A stretch of DNA of 44,901 nt from an uncultured Clostridia bacterium. GTDB taxonomy: Bacteria; Bacillota; Clostridia; TANB77; CAG-508. Numbering within the stretch: the stretch's first letter is position 1; each line of letters starts with the position of its first letter. Where the stretch lies: contig CALXCA010000016.1 in NCBI GenBank assembly GCA_944386685.1, positions 1-44,901 of the forward strand, written 5' to 3'. The notes under the pieces were generated by a model that was given only the letters and a program-made list of their open reading frames with translations, was not told the DNA's origin and ran no database searches. The position numbers and the translations under genes are program-made. Of this stretch, positions 15,901 through 23,627 are shown piece by piece.

Positions 15901-16361
15901 CAGCAAGCCAAGACGAAAATAACATACAAGACTGGATAGAAATAAAAGAAGAGCAAACCTCAAATGATAGTATTCATTTTGAAGTAAACTCAAAAGATAT
16001 AAAGAATTATTTAGAATTATTATCATCAGATACATTATATTTATATATTAGAGAAGTAACAACAAAAGGCGGAAGTCAATCTGTTGTAGTATCAAATCCA
16101 ATGAAAGTTGAATTAAATTCAGATATTGAAATAGAAATATATAGAGATAATGCAAAAGTAGAAAATGCAGATTCAAATAACAATCAAGATAATTCAAACA
16201 ATAATAACAATAATAATAATGGAAATGATACAACAATAGCACAAGAAGATTTTCCAAAAACAGGTATAAGAAATGTTCTAATAATAGGCATATCAATAAT
16301 ATTATTGGGTACACTAGTATTTTTTATAAGATATAAAATATTAAATAGTTATATTAAATAG
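12933..16361 (+). CDS. Wall-anchored papain-like (C1) cysteine protease with Ig-like domains and NPDD stalk
   Basis: 1142 aa, secreted and cell-wall anchored. Signal peptide 1-30. The peptidase C1A domain is about 93-395, with oxyanion Q107 and nucleophile C113 in NECWAFSALSSLE, H288 in HPIDHGISLIGWDD and N320 in ARNSWGE, so all catalytic positions are present. A lectin-like beta domain (about 415-545) follows, as in other clostridial surface C1 proteases. Next come three bacterial Ig-like group-3 repeats (about 560-820; PPTKTEYIEGENFDKTGM is the repeated opening). About 20 five-residue NPDD(T/Q/E) units follow, then a folded domain (about 935-1060), an Asn-rich linker and the sortase signal FPKTG (1107-1111) with a membrane helix and short tail. 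It has its own promoter and AGGAG site. It converges with the sortase and cohesin operon, whose sortase is a likely anchoring enzyme. Confidence 0.9.
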   Translation: MKKQQKKIYLIILIIFISLLFSSNLSLANANETLELKPLEYSDDFKEWLKLSDEEKSKVIMPNLYDVEYKKTTSKNPLNIVRSVRASINSRFSLKDLIPENLVIKNQMQTNECWAFSALSSLETNLALRDYKNQISQPKVYDYSERHMDYSTSKTFANDVINEKGYNREVGSGGAYQFAQSYLTNGMGAIPESEMPFENNEDKIDISEIQGKTVSSQVYDTVLFPDYSLLADDERTDAMNQIKEHIQNYGSVFTHIHGNSSGTIGFSCYNNETAAKYCNSSFLHPIDHGISLIGWDDNYSVDNFSEDARPTSNGAWIARNSWGERVEYTLDEIKELASSTYPSTWPTPEDVSNEDIEAMGYTIEGNIAYINYGDEGLIYISYEDYNVSKQLFGIVKSDDKTNYDYIYQYDELFPPSELSVSSDNVLLGTIFNKQSDNTEYLTQVSIYSPREYNYKVYVNPNGTGMTKNDLQPVTLKTGESETLGTGYHTLEFADPIEINSDSFVVVVQMQNENHGIVVIPLETPISELQGYWENVKVESGKCFITSGEDFNNLSWQDLGQGSTPGDTTIKAFTTADLNDGSLINIEITNPPTKTEYIEGENFDKTGMVVTANFNDEENPSVVLDDSSYSITNGTNLQLGQTSVTISYEGMTVEQPITVVPKKLIEIKVTNPPTKTEYIVGQDFDKTGMIVAGFYEDGSTKAISDYTIENGTNLSKGQTSVTITYDGLSTTQNITVVEKTVIGISVSKIPDKTMYIQNEEDLDLAGGKLKVTYNDNSTEELSLESELITVNGFDNTKVGTNTLEITYMEFTITLEIVIIENPNQNPDEEDPDDTNPDDTNPDDTNPDDQNPDDQNPDDTNPDDTNPDDTNPDDTNPDDQNPDDQNPDDTNPDDTNPDDENPDDTNPDDTNPDDENPDDTNPDDTNPDDENPDEDGNAVSSNFDNADFNINKVQLYTFSDKNTQEYLLIDLTVNGISRNTENDTYKYYYYLSASQDENNIQDWIEIKEEQTSNDSIHFEVNSKDIKNYLELLSSDTLYLYIREVTTKGGSQSVVVSNPMKVELNSDIEIEIYRDNAKVENADSNNNQDNSNNNNNNNNGNDTTIAQEDFPKTGIRNVLIIGISIILLGTLVFFIRYKILNSYIK
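15407..15727 (+). repeat. In-frame 15-bp tandem repeats (NPDDx stalk)
   Basis: About 20 units of the type AATCCTGATGACACA encode N-P-D-D plus T, Q or E. Higher-order patterns are visible: a TTTQQ-like block occurs twice and a 45-bp TTE block three times, which suggests growth by unequal exchange. All units keep frame. The acidic, proline-spaced segment would form an extended wall-spanning stalk that may bind divalent cations. Length polymorphism between strains is expected. Confidence 0.95.
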
Positions 16362-16421
16362 TTTCCTCAAAAAAGGGCTTGTTAAATAAAGTGTATAATT
16401 TTTTATAATTTAAAATTTTAT

Positions 16422-16457
16422 ATAATCGATGGTTAAGAAAACCTAACCATCGATTAT
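16422..16457. terminator. Bidirectional terminator between the protease and the cohesin operon
   Basis: ATAATCGATGGTTA (16422-16435) pairs perfectly with TAACCATCGATTAT (16444-16457), followed by TTTTTTT on the plus strand. It serves the rightward protease gene. Its right arm overlaps the stop codon of the leftward cohesin gene (16456-16454). Confidence 0.85.
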
Positions 16458-17725
16458 TTTTTTGTCTTATTTTTTTTATAATTTAGTATAAATAAAATAA
16501 TTACTATAAAAATTATTATAAATAATATTACATATTTAATATCTAATCTATTAAATATATTTTCTTCCAAATTTGTTTGGTTATCTATATTTTCAGTTTC
16601 TAGTTCAGCATTTACATTCTCAAGTAAAACCTCTAGTTTCTCATTTTCTTCTTTTTCCTGTTCTAAGTATTTTTGTTGTTCTTCATTATTTCTTTTATGT
16701 GCAGTAATTTTATACGTTATACAGTTTATTTTATCTTCAGCAAGAACATTTATTAAAATTTCATTATCTCCCGTTTTTAATAAATCATTGCCTTGAATTG
16801 TAATTGTAGCTTTTGGATTTTCTGGAATAGCTAAAATATTTAGTTTTTCTGTACCTGGTTCTGTATATACTTTATATTCTGTCACAGTAGTATCAAAACT
16901 AGGATATAATATTAAATTTTCTATTGCTAAATTTTCTAAATTCGTATTAGATTTTTCTAAGTCTTTAGTTTTAGTTATATTTATTTTATAAGAATTTATA
17001 TTTTTTCCATTTTGAGAAGTTACTTTTATTTCTACAATATTTTTCCCTTGTTTAAAATCTTTGTTTCCAATAATATCTACTGTTGAATTTGGATTATCTG
17101 GAATTGCTGTAATGTCTAATTTATTTATATCTTCATTTGTTGTTAAATAATATTCTTTAATGTTGGTTTCAAATTTAGGAATTATTTCTTCTTGATTTGT
17201 TCTTAGAATTTTTAATAAAGCATTATTTTCATCTGTACTTGTTCCAATTTCTTCTTGTGCTATTATTTTTTCTTGTTTATTATCTTCCTTTAATTCTCCT
17301 ATTTGTAAATTTTTAAATTCTGTATTTATAACTTTTCCTTCTTCATTATAAGCTTCACCTTTTATAGATATATATGTTTTTCCTTTCTGTTTTTGCTTAA
17401 AAATAAAATTTCCTAGATTAAAATCTGTTTTTCCTTTTCCATTTTCATCATACCATGCTAGTTTAATACGTCCATCTACATAATTTGAATTTTCTGGTCC
17501 AGAAATATATTCTATTTTTTCTGAATCAAAATAAATTTCTAAATCTATTGCAGAAACTTTATCTCCCGTTACTCCCAATGTAACTGCAAATTCCTCTCCA
17601 AAATTTAATTCTGAATAATCAGTTTTTAATTGCATTATAGTATTAGCATTACTTTCAACAGGAAAAGTTAAGATATTAAAAAATATAAATACTACAAAAA
17701 ATATTTTTTTCATATAAAAATTCAT
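16454..17725 (-). CDS. Membrane-anchored cohesin-domain protein with cadherin-like repeats
   Basis: 423 aa. Signal peptide about 1-28. A cohesin-like module (about 30-145) shows the usual LNFGEEFAVTLGVTGDKVSAIDLEIYFD opening and FNLGNFIFKQKQKGKTYISI near its end. Two cadherin-like beta-sandwich repeats (about 168-250 and 258-345) contain IKEYYLTT and VTEYKVYT. A charged coiled coil (346-395), a transmembrane helix (about 399-417) and a basic tail KKNKTKK follow. It would present a cohesin at the membrane surface to catch dockerin-bearing proteins. The obvious ligand is the dockerin enzyme encoded 12 bases upstream. The cohesin call is by fold pattern; cohesin type is not assignable by eye. 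Confidence 0.8.
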   Translation of the reverse strand: MNFYMKKIFFVVFIFFNILTFPVESNANTIMQLKTDYSELNFGEEFAVTLGVTGDKVSAIDLEIYFDSEKIEYISGPENSNYVDGRIKLAWYDENGKGKTDFNLGNFIFKQKQKGKTYISIKGEAYNEEGKVINTEFKNLQIGELKEDNKQEKIIAQEEIGTSTDENNALLKILRTNQEEIIPKFETNIKEYYLTTNEDINKLDITAIPDNPNSTVDIIGNKDFKQGKNIVEIKVTSQNGKNINSYKINITKTKDLEKSNTNLENLAIENLILYPSFDTTVTEYKVYTEPGTEKLNILAIPENPKATITIQGNDLLKTGDNEILINVLAEDKINCITYKITAHKRNNEEQQKYLEQEKEENEKLEVLLENVNAELETENIDNQTNLEENIFNRLDIKYVILFIIIFIVIILFILNYKKNKTKK

Positions 17726-17737
17726 TCCTTTCTAAAT

Positions 17738-19975
17738 TTATTTCTGTTCTATTATTTTTAAATTTAATATATGTCTTTGAATTAATAGTAAATCTACAGA
17801 ACTTGGATTTTTGCCATTTTTATTTATATTTCCAGCTTTTAAAAATATCCCATCAAATTTTTCTAATTCTAATATATGTCTCTGTAATACTAATAAATCA
17901 ACACTATTAATTTTTCCATCTCCAGTAACATCTCCATATAATATTATTTTATATTCTCTTAAAATATTATTGTCTTTATAAATTTTAACTTTACTTCCAG
18001 TACCTATTAAATCTGCATCTTCTAGTTTTTCATCTTTAAAATTTAAAATTTTTATTTCATAATCTGTTTTTATTAGCTGTTTAAAATTATTTACAGTATT
18101 ATTTTTATAATCAATTCCAGAAATTTCATTTGCATTAATAACTAGACTTTCATCAAAACTTATTTCACTTTCATCTAATTTTTCTATTACTTGTATATTT
18201 ATAGATTTTTGAATATTTGTATCTAAAGATTTTACAAAAATTTTAGTATTTCCAATATCTTTGGCAATAATATTTCCATTATTATCAACTGTTGCAATAT
18301 TTACATTTTCAGAACTAAATTCAATACTTTTATTAGTTGCATCTTCTGGATATATTATTACATTTAAATGAAAGTTCTCTCCCTTTTCTAATACTAAATC
18401 TGTAGTATCAAAATTTATATCTGTTACAGGACTATATACTTCAATATTTATGCTATCTGAAATACCATTTTCAGTCTTTGCTGTAATTATACTTTTTCCA
18501 GAGCTTAAACCAAGAATATATCCGTCTTCATCAACTATAGCTACAGAATTATCACTAGAGCTAAATTCAATTTTAGCATTTTCCGCTTCTACTGGCAGAA
18601 TTTCTACATTTAATTTCACTCTTTCGTTTTTATTAATTGTTGTTTTATCTATAGATAAATTTATATCGCTAACTTGAATTTCGGGAACTTTTTCTAAATA
18701 ACTTTGAAAAACATATCCTACAACACCGTTTTCCAAGATTACTCTATCCCATAACTCCCCTGCTTGCTTTCCTTTAGCTATTCTTGTTACTTGTTCTTTA
18801 CTATCTAAAGTTGTAATAATTTCATAAGAACTTCCTGGTCCAGATCTAACATTTAATTTTGTTGTAACATTAGCATACATCTTTGTGTTATCACTTGTAA
18901 AATCATTTTCTAATATATTTGGGCTTTCTACTGGGAGCTCTGGCATATTGTCATAAACGGGAATAATAAATGTTAAGCCTGTACTAAATATTCCACTATT
19001 TTTATATCCATTATAAACTAATTTAGATTCACTATATGGAGCTAAGACATTTGTCATATATTGATGCCAAAATAACTCTCCTCCTTTTTCATCATTAACA
19101 TCAAATTTTTGCAAATAAATTGTATTTTGGCCAATATTTATATAACTTGAACCAATAAAAATAGCTCCACCAGTAATTGCCCTCTCTTTAGTATTCCATG
19201 GAATTAAATATTTATTTTTTGTTTCTTGACTTGCTCCTTTACCATCTTTAGCATATTGAAGTCCATTTTTTATAGCTCCCATTGGCTCTGAGGAGCTTGT
19301 TGCACCAATATTATAAAAATTATATAATCCTTCAAATCCTTGTACAATTCCACTAATAGAAGAATGAGATAAAAATGGTCCTACTTCTTGTTTAATTCTT
19401 GAAGCTAAATGATATGTGCTAACTTTAGAAGTTTGTCCACCTCTTAAAATTAAATCAGAATATTTATCATTTGTTACAATATTATTGCCAGAAGAATTTT
19501 TGTATTCTACAATTCTATTGTAAAATTCTGTTCCATATAATATTTTTTCAATTCCATCTATATTATTCGTTTTTTCATCATATGATAAAACTTCAAATTG
19601 AAAAATTCTTACTTCATTCAAAAAATTTCTTGGATCCATTGTATATTCAACTGCTTTTCTAGATGAATCTACCCATCCACTATCAACTTCTACATTATAT
19701 TCACCATTTTTTGTATTTTTCCAATTATCATGATATGATATTGGAACAAGATTTTTACCAAAAATATTTTCATTATCAATTACATATTTCCAATCTAAAT
19801 TAGTATATAATGCAATAAAATTCCAATTTGGATACTTTTGTTTTAATATTTCTAAATATGGTTTGTAACTTTCTGGAAATGCTTCAATTCCTTCTAATTT
19901 AGTCGAACTATAAGAATAATTTGGAAATAAAATAAAGAGAAATAGTATTATATAAAAGAATATTTTATATTTCAT
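17738..19975 (-). CDS. Secreted glucosaminidase-like peptidoglycan hydrolase with SH3, Ig-like and dockerin modules
   Basis: 745 aa. Signal peptide about 1-24. The catalytic region (about 30-320) resembles LytG/Acd-type endo-beta-N-acetylglucosaminidases: ESYKPYLEILKQKYPNWNF, MDPRNFLNE, and ASRIKQEVG with E197 as candidate acid, then QGFEGLYNFYNIGA. A bacterial SH3 domain (365-428; LNVRSGPGSSYEII) and two Big_2-type Ig-like domains (435-515, 516-597) follow. Next are a pre-dockerin beta module (about 602-680) and a dockerin (681-742). The first dockerin loop DVTGDGKINSVD is canonical; the second, NINKNGKNPSSVD, has Asn for Asp and one extra residue. It should cut glycan strands while docked to the cohesins encoded on either side. 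It lies 12 bases before the membrane cohesin gene and 130 after the sortase gene, so probably one operon. Confidence 0.88.
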   Translation of the reverse strand: MKYKIFFYIILFLFILFPNYSYSSTKLEGIEAFPESYKPYLEILKQKYPNWNFIALYTNLDWKYVIDNENIFGKNLVPISYHDNWKNTKNGEYNVEVDSGWVDSSRKAVEYTMDPRNFLNEVRIFQFEVLSYDEKTNNIDGIEKILYGTEFYNRIVEYKNSSGNNIVTNDKYSDLILRGGQTSKVSTYHLASRIKQEVGPFLSHSSISGIVQGFEGLYNFYNIGATSSSEPMGAIKNGLQYAKDGKGASQETKNKYLIPWNTKERAITGGAIFIGSSYINIGQNTIYLQKFDVNDEKGGELFWHQYMTNVLAPYSESKLVYNGYKNSGIFSTGLTFIIPVYDNMPELPVESPNILENDFTSDNTKMYANVTTKLNVRSGPGSSYEIITTLDSKEQVTRIAKGKQAGELWDRVILENGVVGYVFQSYLEKVPEIQVSDINLSIDKTTINKNERVKLNVEILPVEAENAKIEFSSSDNSVAIVDEDGYILGLSSGKSIITAKTENGISDSINIEVYSPVTDINFDTTDLVLEKGENFHLNVIIYPEDATNKSIEFSSENVNIATVDNNGNIIAKDIGNTKIFVKSLDTNIQKSINIQVIEKLDESEISFDESLVINANEISGIDYKNNTVNNFKQLIKTDYEIKILNFKDEKLEDADLIGTGSKVKIYKDNNILREYKIILYGDVTGDGKINSVDLLVLQRHILELEKFDGIFLKAGNINKNGKNPSSVDLLLIQRHILNLKIIEQK

Positions 19976-20105
19976 AATAATTTTAATTTCCTCCTAGTTA
20001 TATCAATATATATTTATTATGTACTTAAAAAACTATTTTTAATAAATTTTTTCACATAATAAAATTTTTAGGAAAGAAAATATTTATATATAAAATATTC
20101 AATTA

Positions 20106-20690
20106 TTATACTATTTCTTTTGATTTAACAATTATTCTTTTCTTACTATTAGGTGTACAAGTTATTAATGTAACTTCTTTTCTTCCATCTGTTTCTTGTG
20201 ATAAACATTCTGTTTCATTAGGCAAAACATTAAATATATCATATATTTCATATTGTTTTATGCCATTATAATTATCTGTTAAAATTAAAATATCACCTAT
20301 TTTTAATTTTGAGATATTTTTAAATTCTTTATAATTATGACCTGCTATGCAAAAGTTGCCTATTTCATTTGGATTGTTTCCCCAAAATTTAGTCACAGAG
20401 ACTTTTAGTGCTTCTATACTATAATTTTCTAAAACATAAGATTCCAAATTAATTTTTGGAATTTCTAATTTTGCAGAAACTTTATTACCTTTGTATTCTT
20501 CATTAATTAAATTTAAACTCTTTTTTATATTTACTTTACAAATTATTTCTTCGTCTTTAGGGTTTTCTTTATTTATAATTTCTTTGTTTTGGATAAATAT
20601 TTCTTCTTGTTTTTTTTCAGTATGTTTATATTTATAATATATACTTATAAGCCCTATAAATATTATAAATACAATTAATAGTTTTTTCAT
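20106..20690 (-). CDS. Sortase (class D-like transpeptidase)
   Basis: 194 aa with one N-terminal membrane anchor (about 3-19) and an extracellular sortase barrel. The catalytic triad is H118 in CIAGHNY, C178 in TLITCTP and R185 in NSKKRIIV. TLITC followed by a basic segment is typical of clostridial class D or E sortases that recognise LPXTG-type signals. It lies between the LPKTG cohesin gene (26 bases upstream) and the dockerin enzyme gene, so it is most likely dedicated to anchoring the cohesin protein. It probably also processes the FPKTG protease encoded nearby. Confidence 0.93.
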   Translation of the reverse strand: MKKLLIVFIIFIGLISIYYKYKHTEKKQEEIFIQNKEIINKENPKDEEIICKVNIKKSLNLINEEYKGNKVSAKLEIPKINLESYVLENYSIEALKVSVTKFWGNNPNEIGNFCIAGHNYKEFKNISKLKIGDILILTDNYNGIKQYEIYDIFNVLPNETECLSQETDGRKEVTLITCTPNSKKRIIVKSKEIV

Positions 20691-20716
20691 ATAAAAGACT
20701 AAAAATTTTAATTAAT

Positions 20717-21790
20717 TTATTTTTTCTTCTTAAATTGAGTAAAATATATTAATATTGCTAAAACAATTATTGCAATAATAATTCCTGTATAATTTATACC
20801 TGTTTTTGGTAATTCTTGTGGTAAATTTTCTTCTTTTTGTATATTATTTGTATCATTTTCTGTAGAATTATTTGGTTTGTTTTCTGTTGTTCCCTCTGTA
20901 TTTTCATTATCACCATTATTATTTTCATCATCATTATCTTCTATTACTTCTTTTTCTACAACATCTATATTAAATGTTTTTTCTGCAATTGTAGAATCTG
21001 ATGAATCCCTATCAATTAATTTTAAGGTAATTTGGTATTCTCCAACTTCTGTAAATAAGCCTGTAAATTTAAGAACTTGATTAACTTTTCCTCCAATTTT
21101 ATACCCTGATGGGTCTCCCCATCCACTTTGGATTAAATCATGTTCTAATTGTTGTTCATCTGTTCCAATTAATGTTACATTTCCACCAGTTTGAGTTGTA
21201 ACTTCTGCTATTAATCTTGCATGATCATAGTATTTTCCCATTTCAGAAATTGTTGTAATAGTTATTTCTTTTTCTTCATTTTTTATTATTTTTCCATCAT
21301 ATTGTAAATTAAGTTCATAATCTTTATAGTCAGGCTCTACTGTAATATTTTTAGTTATTGGTACATCTATATCATCATATTGTTCTGATGCATCACCATT
21401 TGCTAGCCCCTCAGCTGTTATAGATAAATCTGTGGGATTAGAAGTTGTAAGATCTTCTTTAGCTTTAAATACTACTTCTAAATTATCTTTAGCATTACTT
21501 CCACCTGTTGAATCATAATATACAATTCTAACTTTTGTTGACATATCATTAGGTGTTCCATCACTTGCACTTATAAATTCTAACAAATTATTATCATATG
21601 CAATATCAAATGTATATGCACCTAAACTTTTTCCAAATTCTATTTTAAGTGTTACTTCTTCTCCTGGATTTACTATTGCTTTATCTGTTTCTATGTTAAT
21701 ACTATCTAAACTAGCAGCTTTTACATTTATAGAAAATAACGTCATTAACATTATTGTAAAAATTGATATTAAATAAAAAATCTTTTTCAT
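20717..21790 (-). CDS. LPKTG-anchored cohesin-domain surface protein
   Basis: 357 aa. Signal peptide about 1-25 (ends VKAA). Cohesin module 28-155: IVNPGEEVTLKIEFGKSLGAYTFDIAYDNNLLEFI, then the late strand LEVVFKAKEDL, the standard cohesin frame. A second all-beta domain (157-280) of unknown type follows. An Asp/Asn/Thr-rich linker (283-325) leads to LPKTG (327-331), a hydrophobic helix and KKKK. It is the first gene of the operon with AAGGAGG at a normal distance. It would be the wall-attached receptor for the dockerin enzyme, while the protein at 16454-17725 is a membrane receptor. Which cohesin prefers which dockerin cannot be told. Confidence 0.85.
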   Translation of the reverse strand: MKKIFYLISIFTIMLMTLFSINVKAASLDSINIETDKAIVNPGEEVTLKIEFGKSLGAYTFDIAYDNNLLEFISASDGTPNDMSTKVRIVYYDSTGGSNAKDNLEVVFKAKEDLTTSNPTDLSITAEGLANGDASEQYDDIDVPITKNITVEPDYKDYELNLQYDGKIIKNEEKEITITTISEMGKYYDHARLIAEVTTQTGGNVTLIGTDEQQLEHDLIQSGWGDPSGYKIGGKVNQVLKFTGLFTEVGEYQITLKLIDRDSSDSTIAEKTFNIDVVEKEVIEDNDDENNNGDNENTEGTTENKPNNSTENDTNNIQKEENLPQELPKTGINYTGIIIAIIVLAILIYFTQFKKKK

Positions 21791-21899
21791 AATAAAAATC
21801 CTCCTTTTTTGGTATTGTTTTTATTATGTTCTTTTTTTTATTTTTTATGCAATCACTAGTTATTTGCTTTTTTGTTAACTTTCAAAATTATAAAGAGAT

Positions 21900-21988
21900 T
21901 TTTTTGAAAATAAAATTTTTATATTTAAAATTATATTTTCACTTTGAGCCTAAGCAACTTAAAGTTTAATATTGTTTCCTATACAACA
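21900..21988 (+). repeat. Dispersed intergenic repeat, family 2, copy B
   Basis: Carries the same ordered blocks as 12596-12668: GAAAATAAAATTTT, a TATTTTCACTTT block, AAAGTTT, then ATATTGTTTCCTATACAA. The sequence between the first two blocks is longer here. It lies between the start of the cohesin operon and the terminator of the small membrane protein gene. Confidence 0.5.
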
Positions 21989-21999
21989 AAAAAATTGGA

Positions 22000-22030
22000 A
22001 TGAACTTTAAGAAAGTTTCTTAAAATTCAT
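22000..22030 (-). terminator. Terminator of the small membrane protein gene
   Basis: ATGAACTTTAAGAAA (22000-22014) pairs with TTTCTTAAAATTCAT (22016-22030) with one mismatch. Seven T follow shortly after on the minus strand. It is 17 bases past the stop at 22047. Confidence 0.72.
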
Positions 22031-22046
22031 CCCTATTTTTAGACTA

Positions 22047-22322
22047 TTATTTCTTATCTTCTTCGTTATTGTCTTCTTCTATTTTCTTTATTAATTTTCT
22101 GTCTTGGCTTGCATCTACTATATTCATAAATGCTATTAGTCCATATGTTATAACATAGAATTTTTGGTTAAAATTAAGGATTTGAAAACCAATCAAAGAA
22201 TATATTATTACTAATCTTAACCAATACCGCTCCTTTAACTCTGCAAAAGAAATTATTTGCTTTCTATCCAATTTTATTACTTTAATCATTAAATACGCTA
22301 CAGCAATAGATAAAATAAGCAT
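22047..22322 (-). CDS. Small two-helix membrane protein, unknown function
   Basis: 91 aa. Hydrophobic segment about 2-14, a basic and polar loop containing KLDRKQIISFAELKERYWLR, a second hydrophobic stretch of one or two helices (about 36-66), and a charged tail rich in E, D and K. AGGAGGG stands 5 bases before the ATG and a terminator follows, so it is a real, independently terminated gene. No family is recognised. It lies 170 bases downstream of comEA on the same strand, with no visible link in function. Confidence 0.7.
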   Translation of the reverse strand: MLILSIAVAYLMIKVIKLDRKQIISFAELKERYWLRLVIIYSLIGFQILNFNQKFYVITYGLIAFMNIVDASQDRKLIKKIEEDNNEEDKK

Positions 22323-22492
22323 AATGCCCTCCTAAAGTATATCTCTAATAGTCTTCTAGAATTTAGATATTTTTACCCAAATTCTTTATTCAAAAAACAA
22401 CATATATATTATATACCAATTTTACATAATTTTCAATAGTTTTTACTTTTTTTATAGTTTTACTTAAATCTTTTTATTGTTATTATGTTATT

Positions 22493-23329
22493 TTATACTC
22501 TTATATAATTTTTTATATTCTCAAATTTTGCATCTCCTATTCCACTAACATTTTTTATATCTTCAATACTCGAAAATTTGCCATTTTCTTTTCTATAATT
22601 TATAATTTTTAAAGCTAATGATGGTCCAATCCCTGGTAATGTTTCTAATTCCGTTTGTGTTGCTGTATTAATATTTACAACAGAAATTTTAAAAGCTGAC
22701 TCTTTATTTGAAGAACTTTCTTCAGAACTTGTATTTGATGCAGAGTTATTTATATTAGCATCATTTTTCTCATCACCAGAACTCATTGTTATATACTCAA
22801 AATTTTCATTATTTTTTAAATCATTTTGATTTGGTATATTAATTTTCATTCCATCTTGTAATATATAAACTAAATTTACTTTTGTTATATTTGCTTTATC
22901 TGTCACTCCTCCAGCAGCTTCTATTGCATCTACTATTCTGCTTCCACTATCTAACAAAACTACACCTGGGCTATTTACTTCTCCTGTTATATAAACATAA
23001 ATTTTTTCAGAAGATTCAGTATTTTTATATATTTGTTCATTTTCTTGATTTGTATTTACTTCTGTTGTTTCCAAATTATTTTCTTCTGTATTTGTATTTT
23101 CGGTAATTATTGTTTCTTCTATTTCAGAAACACTTTCTTCTTGCAAGTTTGGTATGATATTTTCATTAGAAATTTGCTCACTATTAATTTCATCTGTTTC
23201 TTCTTGTGAAATTTTTACTCCATTAGTATTCAATATTTTTTCACTAATTATGTATATTATTATTAAAAAAATAACAATTATACCAATCCATATATATTTA
23301 TTTTTTAAAAAATTTTTAAATTTTTGCAT
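22493..23329 (-). CDS. comEA: ComEA-family DNA-binding competence protein
   Basis: 278 aa. Single N-terminal membrane helix (about 11-28), a long Glu/Asn/Thr-rich extracellular linker, an SLBB domain (about 106-165; IYVYITGEVNSPGVVLLDSGSRI) and tandem helix-hairpin-helix motifs at the C-terminus (about 213-278). The latter contain VNINTATQTELETLPGIG and IKNVSGIGDAKFENIKNY. In competent Gram-positives ComEA binds incoming double-stranded DNA outside the membrane. No comEB or comEC adjoins it here, which is common in Clostridia. Length and domain order are typical. Confidence 0.92.
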   Translation of the reverse strand: MQKFKNFLKNKYIWIGIIVIFLIIIYIISEKILNTNGVKISQEETDEINSEQISNENIIPNLQEESVSEIEETIITENTNTEENNLETTEVNTNQENEQIYKNTESSEKIYVYITGEVNSPGVVLLDSGSRIVDAIEAAGGVTDKANITKVNLVYILQDGMKINIPNQNDLKNNENFEYITMSSGDEKNDANINNSASNTSSEESSSNKESAFKISVVNINTATQTELETLPGIGPSLALKIINYRKENGKFSSIEDIKNVSGIGDAKFENIKNYIRV

Positions 23330-23627
23330 AAACCATTTCTCCTTTTTATATTAATATTTAGGTTTTCAATAAAGGTTTTACCTATAACCCTATTGTATAA
23401 AAAAATTTTACTTTTATATATTTTTTTGAGTAAAAATGATTTTATTTAGATAAAAAACATTTTTATATTTATTAAAAAAATTATTTTTATAAAACTAATC
23501 TTGAAATTAATTGGAAAATAAGATATTATATATATGCACAAAAAAGAATTTATATTGAGCATTTAAATGTTCTTTATTTTTTTTATACTTATTTGTTTTT
23601 AATTTATCAGAAAGGGATTACTAAAGA

